Shown here: in pieces, positions 1 to 8,006 of the stretch
How positions within the stretch are numbered: the stretch's first letter is position 1
How the letters are laid out: every line of letters begins with the position of its first letter
NCBI RefSeq assembly: GCF_009827655.1
Contig: NZ_WTYV01000009.1
Coordinates: forward strand, 62,001 to 126,000
Direction of reading: 5' to 3'
DNA length: 64,000 nucleotides
Source of the DNA: Alteraurantiacibacter buctensis
GTDB taxonomy: Bacteria > Pseudomonadota > Alphaproteobacteria > Sphingomonadales > Sphingomonadaceae
Position numbers and translations under genes: made by a program
Notes under the pieces: model-generated
The model's database searches: none
What the model saw: the letters and a program-made list of their open reading frames with translations, nothing else
What the model was told of the DNA's origin: nothing

Positions 1-950
1 GTGATCAGCGCGGTCTTGGTGGCGATCAGCAGCACGGCAAAACCGGCCACTTCGAGCGGTCGCTGGGCAATGGCGGACAGGTCCAGCATCATGCCCACAG
101 CCAGGAAGAACAGGCCCAGCAGGATCGAGCGGAACGGCTCCACCGCGGCCTCCAGCTCGTGCCGGTAAGGCGTATCGGCCAGCATCACGCCGGCGATGAA
201 GGCCCCCAGCGCCAGCGACAGGCCCAGCATCTGCATGATCGCGGCGCTGGCCACCACGGTGAACAGGGCCGAGACGACGAACATCTCGCGCTCGCCCAGC
301 CGGGCGATCAGGCGGAACAGCGGGCGGATCAGGAAGCGGCCCGCCGCGATCAGCCCGGCGATGGCGGCCAGCGTCATCAGCGCCATCATCCAGCCGGTGG
401 GACCGCCGGCATCATCGGGGTTGCGGCTCATCGCGGAAACGATGGTGATCAGCGGGATGATCGACAGGTCCTGGAACAGCAGGATGGCAAAGGCGCGCTC
501 ACCAAAGGGGGTTTTCAGGCGGCCGGCCGATTGCAGCATCGGCAGCACCTGCGCGGTGGAACTGAGCGCCAGCGGCAGGCCGATGGCCAGCGCCGCCTCG
601 GTGGTGAACCCGCTCAGCGCCAGGATCGTGGCGGAAATGGCCAGGCCGCAGGCCACCACCTGCGCCCCGCCCAGCACGAAGATTTCCTTGCGCATCGACC
701 ACAGCCGCGCCGGGTTCAGTTCCAGCCCGACGATGAACAGCAGCATCACGATGCCCAGTTCGGCAAAGGCCACTTTCTGCTCGGCCCCGCCCACCAGGCC
801 CAGCACCTCGGGGCCGATGGTCACGCCCGCCAGCAGGTAGCCCAGCGTGGCACCCAGCCCCAGGCGCCGGAACAGCAACACGAAGCCCAGGGCAAAACCC
901 AGCATCAGCAAGCCGTCGCGCAACATCAGCGCGCCGCCGTGTTCTTCCAT
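1..950 (-). CDS. CPA2-family (Kef-type) monovalent cation:proton antiporter, partial
   Basis: Inner-membrane cation/H+ antiporter of the CPA2 family, the family that includes KefB and KefC. The reading frame starts at an ATG at 950 and stays open for 316 codons to the window edge, so the C-terminus is missing. The visible part is a chain of hydrophobic helices with family landmarks: [10 protein letters not shown] near residue 80, an [12 protein letters not shown] segment, and the [20 protein letters not shown] loop before a further helix pair. A C-terminal TrkA-N/RCK domain, if present, lies outside the window, so whether it is a glutathione-gated K+ efflux system cannot be decided. It is divergent from ispG, with about 100 bp between the starts. 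The family is secure; the ion is inference. Confidence 0.88.
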   Translation of the reverse strand, partial: MEEHGGALMLRDGLLMLGFALGFVLLFRRLGLGATLGYLLAGVTIGPEVLGLVGGAEQKVAFAELGIVMLLFIVGLELNPARLWSMRKEIFVLGGAQVVACGLAISATILALSGFTTEAALAIGLPLALSSTAQVLPMLQSAGRLKTPFGERAFAILLFQDLSIIPLITIVSAMSRNPDDAGGPTGWMMALMTLAAIAGLIAAGRFLIRPLFRLIARLGEREMFVVSALFTVVASAAIMQMLGLSLALGAFIAGVMLADTPYRHELEAAVEPFRSILLGLFFLAVGMMLDLSAIAQRPLEVAGFAVLLIATKTALI

Positions 951-1013
951 GGTGGTGATCCTTTCCGCCAACCCATGCCCCAAAGACCGTGCTTTGTCAT
1001 GCGGTCGCTGTCA

Positions 1014-1042
1014 TTGCTCCTTCGCGCGCGGCGGCCTATATC
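1014..1042 (+). promoter_or_regulatory. Candidate promoter of ispG (TTGCTC-17 bp-TATATC)
   Basis: A -35-like TTGCTC (1014-1019) and a -10-like TATATC (1037-1042) are separated by 17 bp. The predicted start site would fall at or within a few bases of the ispG ATG at 1050, so the message could be leaderless or nearly so. No Shine-Dalgarno is visible between the -10 element and the ATG. Inferred from sequence only. Confidence 0.35.
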
Positions 1043-1049
1043 GCGCACC

Positions 1050-2186
1050 ATGTCCTCATCAGTCAGACCGTGGCGCGACATCATGCGCCGTCAGAGCCGC
1101 CAGATCATGGTGGGCAAGGTGCCCGTTGGCGGCGATGCGCCGATCACCGTGCAGACCATGACCAACACGCCGACCGAGGACGTGGCCGCCACCATCGACC
1201 AGATCCGCCGGTGCGAGGATGCGGGGGCGGATATCATCCGCGTATCCTGCCCCACCGAGGAGTCGACGCGGCACTTCGACCAGATCACGCGGGCATCGAA
1301 CATCCCGATCGTGGCCGACATCCACTTCCACTACAAACGCGCGCTGGAAGCGGCAGACAAGGGCGCGGCCTGCCTGCGCATCAACCCCGGCAACATCGGT
1401 TCGGCCGACCGCGTGGCCGAAGTGGTCCGCGCCGCAAAGGCCAACGGCTGTGCCATCCGCATCGGGGTGAACGCCGGCAGCCTGGAAAAGGACCTGCTGG
1501 AAAAGTACGGCGAGCCGTGCCCCGAAGCGCTGGTGGAAAGCGCGCTGGACCACATCAAGCTGCTGCAGGACCACGATTTCCACGAATACAAGGTGGCGGT
1601 GAAGGCCAGTGACGTGTTCCTGGCCGTATCCGCCTACATGGGCCTGGCCGATGCGGTGGACTGCCCGCTGCACCTGGGCATCACCGAAGCCGGCGGCATG
1701 ATCGGCGGAACGGTCAAGTCCAGCATCGGCATCGGCAACCTGCTGTGGGCGGGCATCGGCGATACCATCCGCGTCTCGCTTTCCGCCGAGCCGGAGCAGG
1801 AAGTGCGCGTGGGGTTCGAGATCCTGAAGGCGCTGGGCCTGCGCACCCGCGGCGTGCGGGTCGTCTCGTGCCCCAGCTGCGCGCGGCAGGGTTTTGACGT
1901 GATCCGCACCGTGCAGACGCTGGAAGAGCGCCTGCAGCACATCAAGACGCCGATCAGCCTCTCAGTCTTGGGCTGCGTGGTCAACGGCCCGGGCGAAGCG
2001 CGCGAAACCGACATCGGCCTGACCGGCGGCGGCGCGGGCAAGCACATGGTCTACCTGTCCGGCGTGACCGACCACCATGTGCAGGATGCCGACATGGTCG
2101 AACACATCGTGCGCCTGGTGGAAGCCAAGGCGGCCGAGATGGAGGCCGAGATGAGCGACGCTGGGAACGCCGAAGCGGCGGAATGA
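1050..2186 (+). CDS. ispG: 4-hydroxy-3-methylbut-2-en-1-yl diphosphate synthase
   Basis: Cytosolic [4Fe-4S] enzyme of the MEP isoprenoid pathway, reducing MEcPP to HMBPP. The 378-residue product has the usual length. The N-terminal signature [16 protein letters not shown] and the motif QTMTNT are present. The cluster ligands lie in CPSCARQG and in CVVNGPGEA near the C-terminus. The ATG at 1050 was chosen because it sits just before the conserved [15 protein letters not shown] start; the frame stays open far upstream, but that stretch is antisense to the antiporter gene. The last four bases overlap the next gene (ATGA), so this is probably the first gene of an operon with the GNAT and thioredoxin-like genes. 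Confidence 0.96.
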   Translation: MSSSVRPWRDIMRRQSRQIMVGKVPVGGDAPITVQTMTNTPTEDVAATIDQIRRCEDAGADIIRVSCPTEESTRHFDQITRASNIPIVADIHFHYKRALEAADKGAACLRINPGNIGSADRVAEVVRAAKANGCAIRIGVNAGSLEKDLLEKYGEPCPEALVESALDHIKLLQDHDFHEYKVAVKASDVFLAVSAYMGLADAVDCPLHLGITEAGGMIGGTVKSSIGIGNLLWAGIGDTIRVSLSAEPEQEVRVGFEILKALGLRTRGVRVVSCPSCARQGFDVIRTVQTLEERLQHIKTPISLSVLGCVVNGPGEARETDIGLTGGGAGKHMVYLSGVTDHHVQDADMVEHIVRLVEAKAAEMEAEMSDAGNAEAAE

Positions 2187-2659
2187 CCCTCTCGATCCGC
2201 CCCGCCACCCGCGCCGACCTGCCGCTGATCGCCAGCCTGATCCGCGAACTGGCGGACTACGAGAAGCTGGCCCACGAGGTGCGGTTTGACGAGGCCGCGC
2301 TGGGCGAGCGGCTGTTTGGCGCGCGCCCCTATGCCGAGGTGCTGATCGGCGAAGTGGACGGCGTGGCGGAAGGGTTTGCCCTGTTCTTCCACAATTTCAG
2401 CACGTTCGAGGGCAAGCCCGGGGTCTACCTGGAAGACCTCTACGTGCGGCCGCAGGCACGCGGTGCCGGGCTTGGCAAGCTGATGCTGAAGGAACTCGCC
2501 CGGCTCGCGCTGGAGCGGGACTGCGCCCGGCTGGAATGGTGGGTGCTGGACTGGAACGCGCCGGCCATCGGCTTCTACCGGAAGCTGGGAGCCCGGCCGA
2601 TGGACGAATGGACCACCATGCGCGTGGACGGTGCGGCGCTGGCGGAGCTGGCGGCGTGA
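2183..2659 (+). CDS. GNAT-family N-acetyltransferase
   Basis: A 158-residue single-domain GNAT protein, expected to transfer an acetyl group from acetyl-CoA to an amine. The acetyl-CoA-binding motif A is visible as [19 protein letters not shown] (R-x-G-x-G type) around residues 80-100, followed by [23 protein letters not shown], the usual motif B region. The substrate cannot be told from the sequence; small stand-alone GNATs of this layout act on diamines, amino acids or proteins. The start overlaps the ispG stop by 4 nt and the stop overlaps the next GTG start, so the three genes are probably translationally coupled. Confidence 0.9.
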   Translation: MTLSIRPATRADLPLIASLIRELADYEKLAHEVRFDEAALGERLFGARPYAEVLIGEVDGVAEGFALFFHNFSTFEGKPGVYLEDLYVRPQARGAGLGKLMLKELARLALERDCARLEWWVLDWNAPAIGFYRKLGARPMDEWTTMRVDGAALAELAA

Positions 2660-3180
2660 GGCGGCTGGCGCTGGCGCTGGCACTGGCCTCACCGCTGGCG
2701 GGCCAGCCCGCCGCCGCGCAGGACGCGCAGCAGGCCGTGGCAGGCCCCTTCGACGAGACTGCAGATGCCGGAGCCGCCCTGCTAGCAGCGCTGGAAAGGG
2801 TCCGGGGCCAATACATCATCGACAGCGAATTTGACGGCGAGCAGCGTGTCCTCGCCATCTTCGGGGCCAACTGGTGCCACGACAGCCGCGATCTTGTGAC
2901 CATGCTGCAGCGGCCGAGCATCGCCGCATTGCTGGCGCAGCAATACCAGGTGGTGCTGATCGATGCCGGCATGCCGCAGACCGGCAATGGCCGCAATATG
3001 GACCTCGCGTCGCGCCATGGCGTGGCCGATATCACCGGCACGCCGACCGTGCTGGTCCTCGACGGTCGCGGGCACCTGCTCAACAGCCCGGACAATGCAC
3101 GCGCCTGGCGCAACGCCTCCAGCCGCAGCGAGCGCGAGGTCTATCGCTTCCTGCGCCAGTACGCCAAGCGCCAGCGCTGA
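2656..3180 (+). CDS. Exported thioredoxin-like protein with a single-Cys WCHDSR motif
   Basis: A 174-residue protein with an N-terminal hydrophobic segment that reads as a signal peptide (cleavage probably after GQPAAAQ). A thioredoxin-fold domain follows: the strand VLAIFGANWCHDSRDL places one Cys where thioredoxins carry CxxC, and a cis-Pro element appears as ITGTPTVLVLDGRG. The second active-site Cys is missing, so a classical dithiol reductase is unlikely; monothiol chemistry or a binding role is possible. The GTG start at 2656 overlaps the GNAT stop (GTGA), and the frame's earlier region is only antisense-like sequence. It is probably the third gene of the ispG operon. The partner is not apparent. 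Confidence 0.8.
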   Translation: MRRLALALALASPLAGQPAAAQDAQQAVAGPFDETADAGAALLAALERVRGQYIIDSEFDGEQRVLAIFGANWCHDSRDLVTMLQRPSIAALLAQQYQVVLIDAGMPQTGNGRNMDLASRHGVADITGTPTVLVLDGRGHLLNSPDNARAWRNASSRSEREVYRFLRQYAKRQR

Positions 3181-3228
3181 CGCCGCTTTACCCCGCGGTA
3201 ACGCGCCCTGCCCTATGGTGGGCGCACA

Positions 3229-3765
3229 ATGGACCTGAAACTGCCCCTTGCCGCGGTGCTGATCACCGGCGCGGCCGCCGGCCTGCTGCTGCCGGAGCTG
3301 GGCAGCATGGCCCCGCAGGATGAGCCGCGCCTGCTCGATGCGCGGCAGGCCAGCCCCGCCTCCGCAAACGGCACGGACAGCGCCTGGGCCCAGGACGTGG
3401 TCCTTGCCCGCGAGGCCGACGGCCATTTCTACGCCGATGTTACTGTGGACGGGCAGAGCCTGCGGATGCTGGTGGATACCGGCGCCAGCGTCGTCGCGCT
3501 CACCGGCTCCGATGCCGAGGCGCTGGGCCTGACCTGGGACGAGGCCGACGTGACCCCGGTGGCGCAGGGTGCCTCAGGCCCGGTGCTGGGGGTCAACGTG
3601 ACCATTCCCGAACTGGCGCTGGGCGACCATGTGGCCGAAAACGTGCAGGCGCTGATCATCCCCGAAGGGCTGGTGGTCTCGCTGCTGGGCCAGTCGTTCC
3701 TGTCCACCCTGGGCCAGGTGCGGATGGACGGTGACCAGATGATCGTGGGCAATGGGGATGGCTGA
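3229..3765 (+). CDS. Membrane-anchored retropepsin-like aspartic protease
   Basis: A 178-residue protein with an N-terminal hydrophobic helix (about residues 5-22) that probably anchors it in the inner membrane with the rest in the periplasm. The catalytic motif MLVDTGASVVALT is the single-subunit D-T-G-A/S of clan AA proteases of the TIGR02281 type, followed by LGLTWDEADV and a closing LLGQSFLSTLGQVRMDGDQMIV segment typical of these folds. Such proteins are about half the size of pepsins and are expected to work as homodimers. Substrates of the bacterial family are mostly unknown. It lies 48 bp after the thioredoxin-like gene and may be in the same transcript. Confidence 0.85.
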   Translation: MDLKLPLAAVLITGAAAGLLLPELGSMAPQDEPRLLDARQASPASANGTDSAWAQDVVLAREADGHFYADVTVDGQSLRMLVDTGASVVALTGSDAEALGLTWDEADVTPVAQGASGPVLGVNVTIPELALGDHVAENVQALIIPEGLVVSLLGQSFLSTLGQVRMDGDQMIVGNGDG

Positions 3766-3783
3766 CATGGTGGAGAGCGCCCG

Positions 3784-4713
3784 ATGAACATGAGCAACCT
3801 GCTGCCCTATCGCTGGCGCGTGAAGCACCAGGCGGGCCGCCATAACGAGGCGATTGCCGGCGTGCTCGACACGCCGCCGCTGGTGCCGCGGCGCGACGGG
3901 CTGGTGCTGTTCTCGATGATCGGCACGGCGGTGGTCCTGCCCTATCTGGTGGCGGTGAAAAGCCTGTGGCAGCATCTCGGGCGCGGACGGGTGGCGATCC
4001 TCGACGATGGCACGCTGACCGCGCAGGACCGGGCGATCCTGGCCGCGCACCTGGGCGATCCGCAGATCCTGCGGATCGACGAGGTGCCGCAGGGCCCATT
4101 CCCCAAAGGCGGCTGCTGGGAACGGCTGCTGACCATCCTTGACCACCGCGCCGGGGAATACTGGCTGCAGCTTGACAGCGACACTGTGACGCTGGGCCCG
4201 GTGCCCGAACTGGAGCGCGCCGTGGCCAGCAACCGCAGCTTCACCATGCTGGGCGGCGACGACGTACCGACAGAGGCGCTGGACCTCAGCGAGTTCGTCC
4301 GCCGCTATTACCCCGATGGCCCGATGGACGGCCACGTGCAGAGCCGGGTGGAAAGCCGCCTGGCCACCCTGGCCCCGGACGCAGGCTGGAAATACATCCG
4401 CGGCTGTGCGGGCTTTGCCGGGTTTGCTGCGGGCAATGCCGGGCGCGACCTGGCGGCAGCCTTCCTGCGCCGCATGGCCACCGCCATCGGCAATGATGAC
4501 ACCGCCATCTGGGGCACCGAGCAAGTTGCCAGCAACTTCCTGGTGGCCAACGAGCCGGGGGCCGTGTGCCTGCCGCACGCCCGCTACCTCAACTACTGGG
4601 GCGAGCCCTGGGGGGAAGATGCTGCCTTCGTCCACTTCGTGGGCGCGCACCGGTATGACAACGGGGCCTACCTGGCCGCCAGCCGGCAGGCGATTGCCCA
4701 ACTCAAGAGATAA
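3784..4713 (+). CDS. Hypothetical protein with glycosyltransferase-like (GT-A) features
   Basis: A 309-residue soluble protein with no signal peptide. An early strand LVLFSMIGTAVVLPYLVAVKSL is followed by the segment GCWERLLTILDHRAGEY and then WLQLDSDTVTLGPVP, where the DSD at residues 131-133 looks like the DxD metal/nucleotide-sugar motif of GT-A glycosyltransferases. The later part has aromatic-rich stretches (LNYWGEPWGEDAAFVHFVG) as in some sugar transferases. I cannot assign a named family, so the function is inference. A GGAGAG Shine-Dalgarno 6 nt upstream supports the ATG at 3784. It sits 18 bp downstream of the protease gene and ends 6 bp from a convergent lipoprotein gene. Confidence 0.6.
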   Translation: MNMSNLLPYRWRVKHQAGRHNEAIAGVLDTPPLVPRRDGLVLFSMIGTAVVLPYLVAVKSLWQHLGRGRVAILDDGTLTAQDRAILAAHLGDPQILRIDEVPQGPFPKGGCWERLLTILDHRAGEYWLQLDSDTVTLGPVPELERAVASNRSFTMLGGDDVPTEALDLSEFVRRYYPDGPMDGHVQSRVESRLATLAPDAGWKYIRGCAGFAGFAAGNAGRDLAAAFLRRMATAIGNDDTAIWGTEQVASNFLVANEPGAVCLPHARYLNYWGEPWGEDAAFVHFVGAHRYDNGAYLAASRQAIAQLKR

Positions 4714-4719
4714 TGGGCT

Positions 4720-5283
4720 TCAGAAATAGATGTCGACGTAGTCGGTCAGCCCGTCGCACCATTCGAATTCGCGTAAGCGCCAGTAGGGGCGGTTCTGCGT
4801 AATGGCGAAGCGCCACACCTTGTCCGCGCTGCACTGGCGGCCCGGATCGGGGGCGTCGGTGATCTTTATCGTCCCGTCGAACAGGAAATAGTCCGCGCCC
4901 ACCTCGGTCACCGTGCCGTCCAGCGCCAGCCGGCCAGCGCCGGTGCGCGCCTGCTGGCTGCCGGTCAGCCGCCAGGCACCATCGGGCTGTACCGCAATCC
5001 GGGCCGCGCCGCGCCGGTCCCAGTCGATCCATTGCAGCGTCAGCCCCCTGTTGGCCCGCAGCCGCTGGGCCATCGCCGGATCATGGATCGTGGGCGCGGC
5101 GGGCAAGGGTGTTGCCGTGGGGGCCGGTGACGGGCTGGCCGGAGACGAGGGCGAAGATGGGCTTGGCAATGCGCTTACAGCCGGGGTTGGCGAGGCTGAC
5201 GGCTCGGACGCGGGCTGTGCGTCATCCGGGACATTGCAGGCGGCCAGCGCCAGCGGGGCGAGCAGGAGCAGGGCAAGACGCAT
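4720..5283 (-). CDS. Hypothetical lipoprotein with Pro/Ser-rich linker
   Basis: A 187-residue predicted lipoprotein. The signal peptide LLLLAPLALAAC ends in an LAAC lipobox. The next ~50 residues are a Pro/Ser/Ala-rich tether (SPSSPSSPASPSP), and the rest (about 75-187) is a compact domain that could match the AprI/Inh type (WRLTGSQQARTGAGRLALDG, FEWCDGLTDYVDIYF), although I would not assign it without a profile search. The ATG at 5283 was chosen because the signal peptide starts there; the open frame upstream is antisense to the L,D-transpeptidase gene. It is divergent from that gene, with 76 bp between the starts. Function unknown. Confidence 0.7.
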   Translation of the reverse strand: MRLALLLLAPLALAACNVPDDAQPASEPSASPTPAVSALPSPSSPSSPASPSPAPTATPLPAAPTIHDPAMAQRLRANRGLTLQWIDWDRRGAARIAVQPDGAWRLTGSQQARTGAGRLALDGTVTEVGADYFLFDGTIKITDAPDPGRQCSADKVWRFAITQNRPYWRLREFEWCDGLTDYVDIYF

Positions 5284-5359
5284 GGCCTGATAACCTTCGG
5301 CAATTGAGCGCGGTTCCATCGCGGACTGGACAGGTTCAGCCGGCCGGGCGCAATAGGGC

Positions 5360-6118
5360 ATGATGGACCGCCGCCGTTTCCTTGCCTGTGCCCTTGCCGC
5401 CGCGCCGCTGGGGGCAACACCGCTGCGCGTGGCCGCGCAGCCCGCGCCCTCCCCTCGCCACCGGGCGCTGCTGGACCTGGCGCGCGAGCAAGTGGCGCGG
5501 GCCGATGCCCACCTGTGGCGGCGTGACATGGCGGCGATTGCCGATTTCGGCCTGCATTCGGCGGAGAGCCGGTTCCACATCGTCAACCTGGAAAGCGGCA
5601 CCGTGCGCAGCCTGCTGGTGGCCCACGGCAGCGGCTCCGATCCGGAGCACGATGGCTGGCTGAACGCCTATTCCAACCTGGTCGATAGCTGGGCCACCAG
5701 CCGCGGGGCCTACCTCACCTGGGAGTGGTACGAGGGGATCTACGGCACCTCGATGCGGCTGACCGGGCTGGAGGCGGACAATTCCAACGTGTTCGACCGG
5801 GCGATCGTGATGCACGCCGCCACCTATGCCACCCCGGCCCACGTGGCACGCTGGGGCAAGGCGGGCCGGTCCAACGGGTGCTTTGCGCTCGATCCGGCGG
5901 AGCTTCCCGCTGCGCTCTACCAGCTTGGCGGCGGGCGCCTGATCTATGCCGATACCCTGGGCATCGGTGCCGATGGCACGCGCGGCGCGGTGCCGCCGCA
6001 ACCGCCGGTGGATTTCGAGAGCGCGATTGCCCTGCGTCGGGCGCAGGCGGCGGAACGGGCGGCCGAGCACGGCGGGGAAGTTCCCGACAGCAGTTCCGAT
6101 CCGGCAATTTTCAATTGA
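5360..6118 (+). CDS. Murein L,D-transpeptidase catalytic domain protein (YkuD_2 type)
   Basis: A 252-residue exported protein. The N-terminus MMDRRRFLACALAAAPLG has an RR pair before a hydrophobic stretch, resembling a Tat or Sec signal. The catalytic domain shows the family landmarks: VAHGSGSDPEHDGW, SRGAYLTWEWYEG, a GTSMRLTGLEADNSN loop, RAIVMHAATYAT with the His, and GRSNGCFAL with the catalytic Cys. This is the L,D-transpeptidase fold that cross-links or modifies peptidoglycan through meso-diaminopimelate. A second, different L,D-transpeptidase lies 500 bp downstream on the other strand. The stop codon overlaps the -35 box of the promoter at 6115. Confidence 0.85.
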   Translation: MMDRRRFLACALAAAPLGATPLRVAAQPAPSPRHRALLDLAREQVARADAHLWRRDMAAIADFGLHSAESRFHIVNLESGTVRSLLVAHGSGSDPEHDGWLNAYSNLVDSWATSRGAYLTWEWYEGIYGTSMRLTGLEADNSNVFDRAIVMHAATYATPAHVARWGKAGRSNGCFALDPAELPAALYQLGGGRLIYADTLGIGADGTRGAVPPQPPVDFESAIALRRAQAAERAAEHGGEVPDSSSDPAIFN

Positions 6119-6143
6119 CATTTTGAACCATATCGGTTATATG
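6115..6143 (+). promoter_or_regulatory. Near-consensus sigma-70-type promoter (TTGACA-17 bp-TATATG)
   Basis: A perfect TTGACA (6115-6120) and TATATG (6138-6143), five of six matches to TATAAT, are separated by exactly 17 bp. This is the best promoter match I see in the window. The -35 overlaps the stop of the upstream gene, and transcription would begin near 6150, at the base of a GCCTTCC/GGAAGGC hairpin. No protein gene on this strand follows for about 1.8 kb, so the likely product is an RNA. Confidence 0.6.
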
Positions 6144-6149
6144 CTTGCC

Positions 6150-6560
6150 GCCTTCCCCGGAAGGCCGGACCTACCGCCACCAGTCGACGGGTAGCGGGTG
6201 GGTTCGCCAAACCCAGCAACCGGTGCGCCGTGGCCGGCGGGTGCGACAAGCCCCAAGCCCTTCAAGGCAAACCAGTAATGCAGCGGGTGGATGGGTCTGC
6301 CGCTATCGCACCTGCAACCTGCCAGCGTGACAGGCAGGCTCTCCGGGAGGCGAACCGAGCAGCCGTTGGTGCGGGGGATCACCCGCAGGACCGGCAGGGA
6401 TGCCCCGTGCGAATCCCCCCTGCCGCCAGCCGCCGCCCGGTGGAACAGGGATGGAGCCGAACAGCCAGCGCGGGCGCAGCGCTGGCCCGGCCGCTCGCCT
6501 GACCAAGCTGCCCCTCGCCCCGCACGCCGTTACTGGCGGCGCACCGGTTGCCTGGGCCTT
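6150..6560 (+). ncRNA. Candidate structured non-coding RNA, class unknown
   Basis: This gene-free stretch lies between two L,D-transpeptidase genes, directly after a near-consensus promoter. It opens with a 7-bp hairpin (6150-6165). A long-range stem pairs 6212-6230 with 6537-6556: 14 contiguous pairs (CAACCGGTGCGCCG with CGGCGCACCGGTTG), then one bulged C and 5 more pairs. Inside it are local hairpins, including CCTGCC/GGCAGG near 6318-6338 and GGCAGGG/CCCTGCC near 6392-6424. No convincing ORF, no tmRNA tag (no AACGAC on either strand), no RNase P GAAAGTCC core and no B12 box were found. A GTGCGAATCC string at 6407 faintly recalls the cobalamin riboswitch core, but the rest is absent. Ends are approximate and no terminator is clear. 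Confidence 0.4.
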
Positions 6561-6614
6561 CCTTCGCGCGAAGCTGCGCCTTCCCCCGTCCAGCGATGTT
6601 GGATTACAGCGCTG

Positions 6615-7910
6615 CTAGAGCTGGCGCGTATCGGCCCGCGCCAGGCTGGCCAGCACCGGTGCATCGCGGTTGTAGATGTCGCCAAACTCCACCAGCTCGC
6701 CCGCATCGTTCACCCCCAGGGTGAAATAGGCGATGTAGACCGGGATCTGCCGTGGCAGCGGCACGCGGGTGTAATCGCCGCTGCGCGAAATCGCCATCGC
6801 CTCCTCCACCCCCGGCCCGCCGCCCAGGATCGACAGCGTCATGGCGAATTCCAGCGCCCGTTCCACCCGCACGCAGCCGTGGCTGAGCGCGCGGTTGGCC
6901 TGGTTGAACAGCCCCCGGCTGGGGGTGTCGTGCAGGAAGATCGCGTGACTGTTGGGCATGTCCAGCTTCATTAGGCCCAGCGAATTCCGCGGCCCCGGCT
7001 GCTGCACCACGCTGATCGCGCCCCCGCTGCGGGTGGCGGTATAGCCCATGGAGCGCGCCCAGGCGGGATTGGCCAGCACGCGGCGGCCCAGCCCTTCGCC
7101 CACCACGATCGATTGCGGCACGGTCCAGGTGGGGTTGAGGATCACCCCCTCCACCATCTCTGACAGTTGCGGGGTGGCGTTGCGCCCTGGCGTGCCCACG
7201 ATGGCGCGATAGGAATTGGCCGTCTGCCCGTTGATCGACAGGCGCACCATGTATTCCGGCACGTTGACCAGCACGTTGATGCCGCCCAGCTCGCGCGGGA
7301 GCCAGCGCCAGCGGTCCATGTTGGCGCGGATCAGCGCGCGGCGCCGGGTATCGGCGGCAGGCGTGGCGGCCAGTTCGGCACGCAGCGTGGCATAGTCCGG
7401 GTGCGCCGGGTTGAGGCCGCGCAGAACCCCCGCCACGTCGCCGCTGGCCAGCGCCCGTTCCAGCAGTTCAGGGGTTGGCAGCAGGCCCGCGTCGGGGTCT
7501 TCCATCAGGTAGGCGCGCCGGTCGGCCAGCGGGGTGTGGCCATCGCGCAGGTCTGCCGCCAGCCAGCCGAACACGGTGCCCGCCACGGCATCGAGGCGCG
7601 GCCCTTCCCCGGCGGCCAGGGCGGCGCGCAGTTCGTCCGGGCGATAGTCCGCCGGGTCCAGCCCTTCGGCGGCGATCCCCGCGATCACCTCCAGCAACTG
7701 CTGCGCGTGCTCCACCGGCCACGACAGGTCCCCCGCCACGCGCGGCGGGATCACCCGGCGGGCGGTGCCGGCGGGCAGTTGCGCGGCCATCACCATCACC
7801 GCATCGCTTTCCAGCACCGGCTGGTAGGCGATCGACTGGGCCGTGGCCAGCGCCGGCGCGGCGATGATCGCGGCGCCAAGGGCCAGGGCCAAGTGTCGGA
7901 GGTAAGCCAT
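6615..7910 (-). CDS. L,D-transpeptidase family protein (YcbB-like)
   Basis: A 431-residue exported protein with signal peptide LALALGAAIIAAPALATAQ. The N-terminal half is a scaffold domain as in YcbB-type enzymes (GLDPADYRPDELRAAL), followed by RWRWLPRELGGINVLVNVPEY, the usual entry to the catalytic domain, and the YkuD signature FLHDTPSRGLFNQ...LSHGCVRVERALEFA with catalytic His and Cys. It is expected to form 3-3 cross-links in the periplasm. The ATG at 7910 is preferred over one 36 nt upstream because it starts the signal peptide and follows an AAGGGA Shine-Dalgarno. It is divergent from the DMT transporter, with 96 bp between. Confidence 0.9.
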   Translation of the reverse strand: MAYLRHLALALGAAIIAAPALATAQSIAYQPVLESDAVMVMAAQLPAGTARRVIPPRVAGDLSWPVEHAQQLLEVIAGIAAEGLDPADYRPDELRAALAAGEGPRLDAVAGTVFGWLAADLRDGHTPLADRRAYLMEDPDAGLLPTPELLERALASGDVAGVLRGLNPAHPDYATLRAELAATPAADTRRRALIRANMDRWRWLPRELGGINVLVNVPEYMVRLSINGQTANSYRAIVGTPGRNATPQLSEMVEGVILNPTWTVPQSIVVGEGLGRRVLANPAWARSMGYTATRSGGAISVVQQPGPRNSLGLMKLDMPNSHAIFLHDTPSRGLFNQANRALSHGCVRVERALEFAMTLSILGGGPGVEEAMAISRSGDYTRVPLPRQIPVYIAYFTLGVNDAGELVEFGDIYNRDAPVLASLARADTRQL

Positions 7911-8006
7911 AAATCCCTTCCTGCGCCCGCACGGCGATTCGTGCAATGACAGCGGTCAAACGAAGCACGGCGTGACCGCGCGGGCCTACCCGGCTAGGGG
8001 CAGCAG

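Noticed and set aside
159-1049. Long N-terminal extension of the ispG frame
   Set aside because: It is antisense to the antiporter gene, has low-complexity Arg/Gln/His content and no conserved family sequence; ispG starts at 1050.
6150-6560. tmRNA, RNase P RNA or cobalamin riboswitch
   Set aside because: No tag reading frame, no GAAAGTCC core and no B12 box; only a weak GTGCGAATCC resemblance, so the class is left open.
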